The translations under genes and the position numbers were made by a program. A model generated the notes under the pieces. It saw only the letters and a list, made by a program, of their open reading frames with translations. It was not told the origin of the DNA and searched no databases. From JAZFYD01 sp036443405 (GTDB lineage Bacteria > Planctomycetota > PLA2), in the NCBI GenBank assembly GCA_036443405.1, contig JAZFYD010000171.1:1-42859 (forward strand): a stretch of DNA of 42,859 nt, written 5' to 3'. Shown piece by piece: positions 17,150 through 25,474 of the stretch. How positions within the stretch are numbered: position 1 is the first letter of the stretch; each line of letters starts with the position of its first letter.

Positions 17150-18904
17150 TTGAGTCGCTGGCGCCTGATCCTTCGTTACTTGCCTGCCTATCGGGGCGTT
17201 CTGCTCGGTGGGATTGGGATGCTCGTCGTGTCGAACGCGCTCACGATCGGCGCGATGCTGGTGTTCCGGCAGTCGCTGCGCGCGCTCGAAATCCCGATTC
17301 AGAACGAGACCGCGATCGACTTTGGCGCCGTCGGCGTGTTCACCGCGCTCGCAATCAGCTTCACGCTGCTCGCCGGCCTCACGGGGTTTTTCAAGCGCTA
17401 CTGGATCATCGGCACATCCCGTCATGTGGAAGCGGATCTGCGCAGCGATCTGTTCCGGCACCTGCAGCGCCTGCCAAAGACCTACTACGACCGATCGCGC
17501 ACGGGCGACTTGATGTCGCGCGCGACATCGGACATCGAAGCCGCGCGGATGGCTCTCGGCCCCGCGATCATGTATCTGACCGACGCGGTCCTGAAAATCG
17601 GCTTCGCGATTCCTGCCTTGTTGTGGCTCAACGCGAGCCTCACGTTCTGGAGCGTGCCGGCGCTCGCGGGGATCGGCGTCGGCCTCCTGTTCATTGCGCC
17701 GCGCCTGCATCACGCCGCGCGCGCCGCGCAGGACCAACTCGCCGCCGTCTCCGCGCGCGCGCAGGAGTCGTTTGCGGGGGTCCGCGTCGTCAAGAGCTTC
17801 GCGACCGAGGATCGCGAGGACGCGGTGATGCAGCGTCTGAGCGCCGACTACCTCGCGGCGAACGTGCGCCTCGCGCGCATGCGCGGCCTGATGATCGGAT
17901 GGATCAGCCTGTTCGGAGGCATCGCGGTCATTCTTGGCCTCTATCACGGCGCGCTCGACGTCATCGATGGCCGGTTCGACATCTCGGGCCTGCTCACGTT
18001 TCAGAGCCTGCTGATGGCGTTGATCTGGCCAATGATGGCATTCGGATGGACGCTGTCCTTGGTGCAGCGCGGCGCGGCCGGACTCGACCGCCTCGCGGTG
18101 GTGTTCTCCGAGTCGCCCGAAGCGTCTGCGGACGGCAAACCCGCGCGCGTCACCAAAGGCGACCTGCAGGTGCGCGGCCTGAACTTCGCGTACAACGGCC
18201 AGCCGGTCCTCGAGTCCGTCAGTTTCGATCTGGCCGCGGGCAAAACGCTGGGGATCGTCGGGCCGACCGGCAGCGGCAAGTCCACGCTCATTTCATTGCT
18301 CCCGCGTCTGTACGACCCGCCGCGCGGATCCATCCTCCTCGACGGCATCGATGTCTGCGACATGCAGCTTTCGGATCTGCGCGCCGCGTTCGCCGTGGTG
18401 CCCCAGGAAGCGTTTCTGTTCTCGACGACACTGCGCGACAACGTGAGGTTCGCCCGGCCCGGTGCCGACGAGAGTGTCGTCCTCGCCGCGTCGGAGGCAT
18501 CCCGGCTTGCCGCGGATCTCGATCAGATTCCGGGCGGGCTCGACGCCGTCGTCGGCGAGCGCGGCGTCACGCTGAGCGGCGGCCAACGCCAGCGGGCCGC
18601 CCTCGCGCGCGCGCTCGCGGCCGACGCGCCGATTCTCATCCTCGACGACGCGCTCAGCGCCGTGGACGCGGAAACGGAGGCGGCGATCCTCGAGAACCTC
18701 GAGCGCGAACGCGCGGCGCGCTCGCTGCTCATCGTGGCGCATCGTGTGTCCGCGGTGCGCGACGCCGACCTGATCCTCTACCTCAAGGACGGGCGCGTAC
18801 ACGAGTCGGGGACCCACGACGAACTCGTCGCGTCCTGTGGCGAGTACGCGGAACTCGCGCGGCGGCAGGAACTCGAGGCCCAGATCGAAGGGATGGACCC
18901 GTGA
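17150..18904 (+). CDS. ABC exporter half-transporter, subunit 1 (degenerate ATPase site)
   Basis: 584 residues from TTG 17150, forced by an in-frame stop just upstream. Six-helix membrane domain (about 1-320), then an ATPase domain: Walker A GPTGSGKST (371-379), Q-loop VVPQEAFLF, signature LSGGQ (475-479), Walker B ILILDD (495-500) and H-loop histidine in VAHRVSAV. The residue after Walker B is Asp, not the catalytic Glu. That is the mark of the degenerate half in heterodimeric exporters such as BmrC/D and TM287/288. It overlaps subunit 2 by 4 bp (GTGA). Type IV ABC exporter fold; the cargo (lipid, peptide or drug) is unknown. Confidence 0.93.
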   Translation: MSRWRLILRYLPAYRGVLLGGIGMLVVSNALTIGAMLVFRQSLRALEIPIQNETAIDFGAVGVFTALAISFTLLAGLTGFFKRYWIIGTSRHVEADLRSDLFRHLQRLPKTYYDRSRTGDLMSRATSDIEAARMALGPAIMYLTDAVLKIGFAIPALLWLNASLTFWSVPALAGIGVGLLFIAPRLHHAARAAQDQLAAVSARAQESFAGVRVVKSFATEDREDAVMQRLSADYLAANVRLARMRGLMIGWISLFGGIAVILGLYHGALDVIDGRFDISGLLTFQSLLMALIWPMMAFGWTLSLVQRGAAGLDRLAVVFSESPEASADGKPARVTKGDLQVRGLNFAYNGQPVLESVSFDLAAGKTLGIVGPTGSGKSTLISLLPRLYDPPRGSILLDGIDVCDMQLSDLRAAFAVVPQEAFLFSTTLRDNVRFARPGADESVVLAASEASRLAADLDQIPGGLDAVVGERGVTLSGGQRQRAALARALAADAPILILDDALSAVDAETEAAILENLERERAARSLLIVAHRVSAVRDADLILYLKDGRVHESGTHDELVASCGEYAELARRQELEAQIEGMDP

Positions 18905-20688
18905 GCGGTCCGGCGTATCGCGGACTCGAAGAGGAAGGCACGGCGACCTGGGCCGCGTCCATGCGCCTCATGCGGTACATGCTGCCGCAGCGGCGGCTCC
19001 TGACCCTCACGATCCTCGTCTTCGCCGTCGTCGGCGTCGCCGCGATCGGTCCGTTGTGGGCGATCGGACACCTCATCGACGACGGCGTCCGCGCGAAGGA
19101 TGTCGGCGTGGTCGAGCGCTGGATCGCGATCTTCGTCGCCATCGTGCTCCTCCGCGGTGTCCTTGAGTACCTGAAGATCTGGCTGAGCAGCCTGCTCGGC
19201 GAACGCGTGATCCTGGACGTGCGCACCCGCGTGTTCGCACACATCCACCGGCTGCCGCTGCGCTTTTTCGACAACACCCCCGTCGGCACTCTGGTCACGA
19301 GAGTCACGAGCGACGTCGAAGCGCTGGCGCAAATGTTCTCATCGGGCGTCGCCGCGATCTGCAACGACATGGTGATGCTGCTGGTTCTCACCGGCTACCT
19401 GTTCTGGGTGAACGCGCAACTCGCTCTGGTCGCGCTGCTCGCGCTTCCGGTCGTCGTCGTTTTCTCGCTCTGGTTCGGACAGCGCATGCGCACGGCGTTC
19501 CGCGATGTGCGCGGCCGGGTTTCCGCGCTCAACGGATTCCAGCAGGAAGCGTTCACGGGCGTATCGACCACACGGCTGTTTCGCCGCGAGGCGTACCAGC
19601 AGGAGCAACTCGATGAACGCAACACCGGTCTGCGCGAGGCGCACTTCGGCACGATCTTCAACTTCGCGATCTTCTGGCCGTGCGTGCAGACGTTCAGCTC
19701 GTTCGCGCAAGCGGGCATCGTGCTGCTCGCGGGCCGCGAACTGACCAACGCGACGCTGAGCATCGGCGAGCTTTCGGTTTTCTGGGTCGGGCTGCAGAGG
19801 TTCTTCGATCCGATCCACGACCTGAGCGATCGATTCAACGTGTTGCAGGCGGCGATCGCGGCCGCCGAACGGATCTTCGGCGTGCTCGACGAGGAACCGG
19901 AACAACCCGACGCACCGGACGCGCAAACCCCCGCCCGCTTGCGCGGCGCCGTTTCGTTCGAGGATGTGCACTTCTCCTATCTGCCCGACGAGCCGGTCCT
20001 GCGCGGCGTGTCGTTTCAGGTGAAGCCGGGCGAAACCGTCGCCATCGTCGGACCGACCGGCGCGGGCAAGACCTCGATCATCTCGCTGCTCGCGCGACTG
20101 TGGGACGTGGACTCCGGCCGCGTGTGCGTGGACGGCATCGATGTTCGGCAACACCGGCGCCGTCAGATGCGGGCGCGTATGGCTGTCGTGTTGCAGGACG
20201 TGTTCCTGTTCGCCGGCACCGTCGCCGACAACATCCGCATGGGCGACGAATCGATGTCCGACGATCACGTCCGCCAGGCCTGCGAAACCGTCAACGCCGA
20301 CGGGTTCATCCAAAAGATGCCGGGCGGCTACAACGCGGAGATCCGCGAGCGCGGCAGCAATCTGAGCGTGGGGCAAAAACAACTGCTCGCGTTTGCGCGC
20401 GCGCTCGCCGCCGATCCGGACATCCTGGTCCTCGACGAAGCCACATCGTCGATCGACACGAACACGGAAGTGCTGATCCAGGACGCGCTGAAAAAACTCC
20501 TGGAGAACCGCACGGCCATCGCGATCGCGCACCGCCTGAGCACCGTGCGCGGAGCCGACCGCATCCTCGTCATGCACCACGGCCGTTTGGTCGAGCAAGG
20601 AACGCATCGCGAACTGTTGGCTCAAGGCGGCCTCTATTCGCGGCTGAACCAGCTAAGCCAAGCGACCACATCAGGCGAGACGCTGTAG
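18901..20688 (+). CDS. ABC exporter half-transporter, subunit 2
   Basis: 595 residues from GTG 18901; a longer frame upstream is a shadow of subunit 1. Membrane domain about 25-320, with LRFFDNTPVGTLVTRVTSDVE as the first intracellular coupling loop. ATPase domain: Walker A GPTGAGKT (384-391), VVLQDVFLFAGTVADNI, signature LSVGQ (488-492, the usual second Gly replaced by Val), Walker B ILVLDE (508-513) with the catalytic Glu, then IAHRLSTV with the H-loop His. The altered signature pairs across the dimer with the Asp-bearing Walker B of subunit 1, so both changes fall in one composite site. Same operon as subunit 1. Confidence 0.93.
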   Translation: MSGPAYRGLEEEGTATWAASMRLMRYMLPQRRLLTLTILVFAVVGVAAIGPLWAIGHLIDDGVRAKDVGVVERWIAIFVAIVLLRGVLEYLKIWLSSLLGERVILDVRTRVFAHIHRLPLRFFDNTPVGTLVTRVTSDVEALAQMFSSGVAAICNDMVMLLVLTGYLFWVNAQLALVALLALPVVVVFSLWFGQRMRTAFRDVRGRVSALNGFQQEAFTGVSTTRLFRREAYQQEQLDERNTGLREAHFGTIFNFAIFWPCVQTFSSFAQAGIVLLAGRELTNATLSIGELSVFWVGLQRFFDPIHDLSDRFNVLQAAIAAAERIFGVLDEEPEQPDAPDAQTPARLRGAVSFEDVHFSYLPDEPVLRGVSFQVKPGETVAIVGPTGAGKTSIISLLARLWDVDSGRVCVDGIDVRQHRRRQMRARMAVVLQDVFLFAGTVADNIRMGDESMSDDHVRQACETVNADGFIQKMPGGYNAEIRERGSNLSVGQKQLLAFARALAADPDILVLDEATSSIDTNTEVLIQDALKKLLENRTAIAIAHRLSTVRGADRILVMHHGRLVEQGTHRELLAQGGLYSRLNQLSQATTSGETL

Positions 20689-20797
20689 ATCGCACGTCCC
20701 ACCGGTTCCTGGAAGTTCGCCGGGCCAGCGCGCTCTTCGAAGTTTTTCTATCCGAATGCCACCTTCGTGCGACATAACGGGGAACGGAGCACCCCGA

Positions 20798-21328
20798 GTG
20801 AGCACAACCGCCGCCCTGGTCGAGCGCGCCCGACGAGACGATCGCGCGGCGTTCGAAGCGCTGCTGGCGCTGCACGGCCGGACGCTGCTTGCCGTCGCGC
20901 GCGCCGGGACGCGAAACTCGGTGGATGCCGAGGAGGTCTTTCAGGAGGGCACGATGCGCATCTGGCGCAGTTTGGCTTCCCTCGAAAGTGGTGACCGGTT
21001 CGTAGCGTGGTCGTGCTCGGTCGTGCAGCACGCGGCGCGGGATCGGGCGCGGCGTGAAAAGGTCCGGCGGGCGGCTCCCCTCACGGACCGGCCGGCCCCG
21101 CCCGCCAGCGGGCCGAGCGAACAAAGACGCCGCCGCATCGTCGACGCGGTGCGATCGATGCCCGCGCCCCTTGCCGAGGTCATCGAGCTCTTCTACTTCG
21201 GCGGCCTGAGTTACGCGGAGATCGCGAACGCGATCGAAATGAGCGTGCCCACCGTCAACTCCCGCCTCACCAAAGCGCGGGCTCTCTTGCGGCGCACGCT
21301 CGAACAGGAGGATCCCAACCATGACTGA
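20798..21328 (+). CDS. ECF-type RNA polymerase sigma factor
   Basis: 176 residues from GTG 20798, which has GGAG 8 nt upstream; ATG 20756 in the same frame is an alternative without an RBS. Region 2: DDRAAFEALLALHGRTLLAVARAGTRNSVDAEEVFQEGTMRIWRSL. Region 4: LPA-like PAPLAEVIELFYFGGLSYAEIANAIEMSVPTVNSRLTKARALLRRTL, with the helix-turn-helix. It overlaps the next gene by 8 bp, the usual sigma/anti-sigma arrangement, so its activity is probably held by that membrane protein. The target regulon is unknown; the ABC exporter upstream ends about 110 bp before it. Confidence 0.9.
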   Translation: MSTTAALVERARRDDRAAFEALLALHGRTLLAVARAGTRNSVDAEEVFQEGTMRIWRSLASLESGDRFVAWSCSVVQHAARDRARREKVRRAAPLTDRPAPPASGPSEQRRRRIVDAVRSMPAPLAEVIELFYFGGLSYAEIANAIEMSVPTVNSRLTKARALLRRTLEQEDPNHD

Positions 21329-22580
21329 TCGCATGCCGAGCGGCGATCCCGAGCGGATCGATGCGGATCTGAACGCGTATCTGGACCACGAACTCGCGGC
21401 CGAAGAGCGCGCCGCCATCGAACAGCGCATCGCACAAGAACCCGAGCTCGCGCAACGGCTCGAGGACCTTCGCACCCTCGACTCCGACTTGCGCGACTCG
21501 TATGCCCAGTCACCCGACCAGGCGGAGGCAGCAATCTCGCGAATCTCCCTGCCGCGACCCGGCCGGTTGACCTGGTTCGCGATCCCGGCCGCGGTCGCCG
21601 CGGGAATTCTCATCGGTCTGGCGATGCAAGCGCAACCAACGGCGCCGGCCGTACCCACGATGCTCGGCGTCGTCTCGGTCGCCACGGGCGAACTCACGGT
21701 GCGAACCGGTACGCGCGACGAGCCCGCCCCCGGAGGGAGCCTGCTGCCGGAGAGCGCGATCGTGTCGGCGGACGACAGCACGCGCGGCTCCATCCAACTC
21801 ACGGACGGAAGCCTGCTGCGCCTCGACCGGGGCGCGTCGATCCGCCTCGTGAAAAACCGCGAGATCGAGGTCATCCGCGGGCGTGTCTGGTCGCGCGTCT
21901 CCCCCGGCGAGCCGTTCCACCTGCTTGCGGGAGAGACATCGATCACCGTGTTGGGTACCGAGCTCGCGTTGCAGCGCACGGACGCCCGCACGCACCTCCA
22001 GCTCTTTTCCGGGCGCGCTCGCGTCGAGGCAGCGGGTGCCACCCGTGACTTGGCCGCGGGGCAGGAGGTCGCTTTCGAAAAGGGGAAGCTGGCGCCGACG
22101 CGCCGCATCCACTCCGTCGCGATCGCAACCGGCTGGATGCTCGAACTGCACGCGTTCGCCGGCGGCCGCGACGATGCGCTGGCCGACCACATGGACCGGT
22201 TGCTCACCGACCTCGGCCGCACCAAGATGATCTCGATCGACGAGCGCACCGTCATCGAGGAGTTGCACACCGTCTGCCGTGTGCCCGTCGCACGGTATCT
22301 CGTCAGCGAAGGAGCGCGCACCGAAACCGCCATGCGCCAAAAGGCGGCACGCGTGCTCGCCGAGATCGCCGATCGTTCCGTGATGCCGACGCTGCTCCAG
22401 GCGCTTCATGACGAAGACAGCGCCGTGCGAATCTCGACCGCCGAGGCGATCCGGATGGTCTCCAACGCCGCAGCGTGTGCCGACCCCAGCGTTTTCCGCT
22501 ACCGCAACGAGGCGTCACTCAGCGCGACCCAAGCGGCGCAAGCGTGGTGGGCCAACCAAACAGGCGCGCACCGGAGGTAG
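21321..22580 (+). CDS. Membrane anti-sigma factor with FecR domain and C-terminal HEAT repeat
   Basis: 419 residues. The N-terminal helical part (LNAYLDHELAAEERAAIEQRIAQEPELAQRLEDLR, about 16-50) looks like an anti-sigma domain, but the HxxxCxxC zinc motif is absent. One membrane helix follows at about 90-110. Then comes a FecR-like beta domain (GVVSVATGELTVRTG.., SIQLTDGSLLRLDRGASIRLVKNREIEVIRGRVWSRVSPGEPFHLLAGETSITVLGTELAL, about 118-240). The C-terminus contains a HEAT-type repeat (DRSVMPTLLQALHDEDSAVRISTAEAIRMV). It overlaps the ECF sigma gene by 8 bp. Likely holds that sigma at the membrane and senses an outside signal; the signal is unknown. Confidence 0.83.
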   Translation: MTDRMPSGDPERIDADLNAYLDHELAAEERAAIEQRIAQEPELAQRLEDLRTLDSDLRDSYAQSPDQAEAAISRISLPRPGRLTWFAIPAAVAAGILIGLAMQAQPTAPAVPTMLGVVSVATGELTVRTGTRDEPAPGGSLLPESAIVSADDSTRGSIQLTDGSLLRLDRGASIRLVKNREIEVIRGRVWSRVSPGEPFHLLAGETSITVLGTELALQRTDARTHLQLFSGRARVEAAGATRDLAAGQEVAFEKGKLAPTRRIHSVAIATGWMLELHAFAGGRDDALADHMDRLLTDLGRTKMISIDERTVIEELHTVCRVPVARYLVSEGARTETAMRQKAARVLAEIADRSVMPTLLQALHDEDSAVRISTAEAIRMVSNAAACADPSVFRYRNEASLSATQAAQAWWANQTGAHRR

Positions 22581-22889
22581 GCAGGGGAGGGGTTGCGCAG
22601 TCGCGCCGCGTCCCGACGCCGCGCATGCAGAGCCCGCGTACGGTGCCAGGTAACTTTGTTGCGAATCCCCGCAGCGAATCGCGCCACGCCATCTTCGTTG
22701 GGTGGCGCGCAGACTGGGTGGCACGATCAAGCCGAATGTCGCCATCCGCACGGGATTTGACTGACCGTCGGTTGCGTCGGGAATTCCGGAAAAAGTCACC
22801 TGGCACCGTATTCCGGCCGAGGAGGTCGTTCGGGGCGCTGGTGTGATTGGACTAATCCCAGCCGCCGAGCGACCGAAAATAGGACCGGA
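22581..22889. other. Intergenic region occupied mostly by a MITE-like element
   Basis: After the anti-sigma stop there is no credible gene until the FlgM-like ORF. The stretch 22639-22810 is an inverted-repeat-bounded element described separately. The remainder shows only an AGGA motif before ATG 22890. Confidence 0.6.
22639..22810. mobile_element. MITE/REP-like element, 172 bp, with imperfect terminal inverted repeats
   Basis: The left end reads TACGGTGCCAGGTAACTTTG. The right end, read on the minus strand, is TACGGTGCCAGGTGACTTTT. They agree over most of about 29 nt including a following GAAT block. The inside is non-coding. A shorter element with the same GGTGCC-GGT ends is at 39503-39572, so this is a dispersed family. 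No transposase is in the window; mobilisation in trans (for example by a REP-associated tyrosine transposase) is a guess. Confidence 0.65.
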
Positions 22890-23060
22890 ATGTCTGACGA
22901 TCTGCAGCCCCGGCTTCCCAATGCAGAAGCTCAAAAGGCGGCTCGCAAGCGGCTCTTGGAGGACGTTCGGCGGCGTTTGAAGAACGGCGAGCTCGACTCA
23001 ACGGACGCGGCGAAGGAGACTGCGGCGGCGCTGCTCGACGGGGACGAACCTGCCGTCTAA
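22890..23060 (+). CDS. FlgM-like putative anti-sigma-28 factor (56 residues)
   Basis: A short ORF from ATG 22890 (AGGA 9 nt upstream) to TAA 23060. Residues about 18-52 (RKRLLEDVRRRLKNGEL..DAAKETAAALLDG) align with the sigma-binding helices of Salmonella FlgM (VEALKTAIRNGEL..TGKIADSLI), sharing NGEL and the helix-break-helix pattern. FlgM binds FliA and blocks its use of core polymerase until the flagellar hook is complete. The gene faces fliA, with 31 bp between the two stops. It lacks the longer disordered N-terminus of classical FlgM. Coding is likely; the FlgM role is inferred from similarity plus neighbour. Confidence 0.6.
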   Translation: MSDDLQPRLPNAEAQKAARKRLLEDVRRRLKNGELDSTDAAKETAAALLDGDEPAV

Positions 23061-23091
23061 CCTGCCGTCTAGGCGCTTAGGCGCTTCAGCG

Positions 23092-23787
23092 CTACTTCAG
23101 CATCTGCTGAAGGCGGCCGAGCGCGCGGGAGTGGATCTGCGACACGCGTGACTCGGTGACCCCGAGGATCACACCGATCTCGCGGAGGAGCAGACCCTCG
23201 CGGTAATACATCGTGACGACGCGACGCTCGGTCTCAGGCAACGAGATGATGCGATCGGCCACGCACCCGATCATCTCGGACTTCGCGGCCGCATCGCCGG
23301 GATCCGGCGTGTTGGGGCAGGCCAAGAGGTCGCGCACGATCAGCGCTTCCGGCGCACCGGCGCCATCGTCGAGACTGAGCGGAATCGAATTGCGTGCGGC
23401 GCGCAACGCGTAGTCCACCGTCGCCTCGGGCATCTCGAGGTCGACCGATATCTCCCCGACCGTCGGCGCCCGACCAAGCTCCTGGCGCAGTCGGGACGTA
23501 CAACGATCGATCGCGCGGATCTTCTCGCGCGTGCTGCGCGGCACCGAATCGAGGCGCCGCAGCTCGTCCATGACTGAACCGCGGATGAGCGCAAACGCGT
23601 AGGTCTTGAAGCTGACGCCGCGCGTCGGGTCGAATCCACGCGACGCATTCATGAGGCCGACCGAGCCGACCTGGAACAACTCCTCGCTGTCCACGTGCGC
23701 CGGAAGGCCCGCGGCGATTCGCGAGACGACATGCCGCACGAGCGGTAAGTAGTTGCGGACCAGTTCGTCGCGCTCGAGCGCGGACAT
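23092..23787 (-). CDS. fliA: RNA polymerase sigma-28 factor (FliA/WhiG family)
   Basis: 231 residues from ATG 23787; TTG 23838 would add 17 residues. Region 2: DELVRNYLPLVRHVVSRIAAGLPAHVDSEELFQVGSVGLMNASRGFDPTRGVSFKTYAFALIRGSVMDELRRLDSVPRSTREK, the FliA form. Region 3 runs GRAPTVGEISVDLEMPEATVDY. Region 4: LPETERRVVTMYYREGLLLREIGVILGVTESRVSQIHSRALGRLQQML. Sigma-28 directs late flagellar and chemotaxis genes. A FlaG-like gene lies upstream on the same strand and a FlgM-like gene faces it. No structural flagellar genes are in the window. The last codons form a CTTCAGCA-TC-TGCTGAAG hairpin. Confidence 0.93.
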   Translation of the reverse strand: MSALERDELVRNYLPLVRHVVSRIAAGLPAHVDSEELFQVGSVGLMNASRGFDPTRGVSFKTYAFALIRGSVMDELRRLDSVPRSTREKIRAIDRCTSRLRQELGRAPTVGEISVDLEMPEATVDYALRAARNSIPLSLDDGAGAPEALIVRDLLACPNTPDPGDAAAKSEMIGCVADRIISLPETERRVVTMYYREGLLLREIGVILGVTESRVSQIHSRALGRLQQMLK

Positions 23788-23922
23788 GGTGGTGGAATCA
23801 CTTTTGATCGTCGCCAAGAAATCAGCCGTCCCGTGCAAGCGCTATCGACTCACCGATTCCGATGGCTGTAGGTGCGACGGGCCCGATCCGAAACAGTTGC
23901 GACGTTCGTGCGCCGCGAATGT

Positions 23923-24201
23923 TCACGAAAGTGGATGTTCGGACGTCGTAGCCTTCGCCGCGACGAGTTTGGAGACCTCGACATTGCCCCAGATCAGGGC
24001 GCCAAGGTCCTTGCGCGTCTTGGCGAACGCCACGAACTCGGCCGCGGGAATCTCCCGGAAGACTTCGCGAGACTCCGAATCCAGGATCTGGATGAACGTT
24101 CCGCGGCCGTTCGTTTCGACATGGAACACCATACGCGGCCGCGCGCGTCTTGTGACGCGTCCCGTTTCTGAAGTCCGAGTGCCCGGTGAGTCCCCACTCA
24201 C
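23923..24201 (-). CDS. FlaG-like flagellar protein (putative)
   Basis: 92 residues from GTG 24201, or 69 from ATG 24132. The conserved core MVFHVETNGRGTFIQILDSESREVFREIPAAEFVAFAKTR matches the FlaG pattern (hydrophobic strand, VVDxxTGEVIRxIP, then a short helix). FlaG proteins are small and sit next to flagellin/fliD genes, where they influence filament length; their biochemical role is not settled. Here it lies 135 bp upstream of fliA on the same strand, which supports the assignment. Start choice is uncertain because neither start has a clear RBS. Confidence 0.6.
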   Translation of the reverse strand: MSGDSPGTRTSETGRVTRRARPRMVFHVETNGRGTFIQILDSESREVFREIPAAEFVAFAKTRKDLGALIWGNVEVSKLVAAKATTSEHPLS

Positions 24202-24442
24202 ACCGCTATGTTCGGTAAGACACCGGGCCACTAAAGGGCTCGAACCGGGGTTTCTCAGGGAATTCGGGCCCGCAGCTCGCGCTGAACCGAACCACAGACA
24301 CGCCGCGGCCGCACCGCCGCGCCGTGAGCACGGCACTCGCGTAACTCCAACGCCTTATCCAATGTCGATAGCGCGAGAAGGCTGACGGCGGCTGACGGGC
24401 CTCTCCAGCCGATCGAAGCCAGGCGAATTCCGAAACAGAGCC

Positions 24443-24448
24443 TAAAAT
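24443..24448 (+). promoter_or_regulatory. -10-like box TAAAAT, 6 nt before an ATG start
   Basis: TAAAAT is followed by GCCGGG and ATG 24455 of the exported helical protein. No Shine-Dalgarno is present, which agrees with leaderless transcription. Confidence 0.5.
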
Positions 24449-24454
24449 GCCGGG

Positions 24455-25456
24455 ATGCAGCGTCTCCTCCCCATCGTGATCTGCGGCCTGATCGGCGCGG
24501 TTGTCGTCATGGTCGTGCTCTCCCAACGGGAAACCCCCGAAGAAGACAAGATCGCAAGTACGCCGACGGTCGATCCGTCGCCCAAGACACCCGTGGTCAA
24601 GGACCAGTTCGGACCGCTGCGCGGCACGCGGACAAGCGTCAAGGAGTTCAAGGAGCTGAGCGAGCTCGAGCGTGCGCTGAAGCAAAAGAGCCGCCGCGGG
24701 CTGGCACACTTTCAGGCGCTCGTCTGCATGAAGATGGACCAGGTTCTCGACAGCAAGAAGCACACGGAGACGTTGCTTTCGCTGATCAAGGAGTACGGCT
24801 CAAACGGCGACGATCCGGCCGTCCGGGACATCATGTTCCAGATGCTCCGCGTCTTCCCCACGGCCGAGGCGACGGAGATCATCGAACAGGAGTACTACCG
24901 GGCCCGCAGCAACTCGGAGCGCTTGATCTTGCTGGATGCGCTGTCGCGCTCCTATCACAACCCCGCACTCGCTTCGGTGCACATCGTGGACTATTGTCTG
25001 AACGCCCCGAGCGCGGACGACCGCGAGCACTCCTTCTATTTCATGAAGCAGTACTCGGGCGACGACTTCCTGGTCTTCGACACGGCGCGCCAGATCTACG
25101 AGGGGACGACGCAATCGCAACAGGGCTATCTCATGCTCACGTCCATTTCCGACGTCGCCCACAAGGACGAACGGATCCGTAAGTGGGCCCGCTCCCACAT
25201 GCTCACCGTGCGCATGGACGAGTTGCCGAAGCTGATGTCCAACATCGAGAACTGGGCCGAGGCGGAGGACACGCGCGTCGTCGAGCAACTCCAGGAGCGC
25301 CACCCCGCCATGTCGGGCTATCTGCAAACCATCGCGGAACGTCTGCGTGCGAAGCTCCGGGCGATGGAGCGCATGGAGCGGGAAGCCGCCGGCGAAGCCA
25401 TGGATCCCGCTGAGGAAGCCGCGCGGGAAAAGGTTCACAAACCGGGCGACGAATAG
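24455..25456 (+). CDS. Membrane-anchored helical-repeat protein of unknown function
   Basis: 333 residues. One N-terminal membrane segment (IVICGLIGAVVVMVVL, about 7-22) serves as anchor or uncleaved signal. A Pro/Thr-rich linker follows, then an all-helical region from about residue 65 to 310 with Arm/HEAT-like pairs (DPAVRDIMFQMLRVFPTAEATEIIEQEYY, ERLILLDALSRSYHNPALASVHIVDYCL). The last 30 residues are Glu/Ala-rich. Such scaffolds usually bind proteins; no enzymatic motif is seen. It is monocistronic on the plus strand and converges with the GT2 gene 18 bp away. Family not recognised. Confidence 0.75.
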   Translation: MQRLLPIVICGLIGAVVVMVVLSQRETPEEDKIASTPTVDPSPKTPVVKDQFGPLRGTRTSVKEFKELSELERALKQKSRRGLAHFQALVCMKMDQVLDSKKHTETLLSLIKEYGSNGDDPAVRDIMFQMLRVFPTAEATEIIEQEYYRARSNSERLILLDALSRSYHNPALASVHIVDYCLNAPSADDREHSFYFMKQYSGDDFLVFDTARQIYEGTTQSQQGYLMLTSISDVAHKDERIRKWARSHMLTVRMDELPKLMSNIENWAEAEDTRVVEQLQERHPAMSGYLQTIAERLRAKLRAMERMEREAAGEAMDPAEEAAREKVHKPGDE

Positions 25457-25474
25457 CTCGGCTCGCGTTCGGCC

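Noticed and set aside
16595..17947. 450-codon open frame on the minus strand
   Set aside because: Antisense to the start of the ABC exporter and running through a terminator and repeats; no family resemblance.
24206..24260. tRNA gene on the minus strand (GGTTCGAG-like T-loop)
   Set aside because: The flanking bases do not pair into a T-stem and no acceptor, D or anticodon arms can be drawn.
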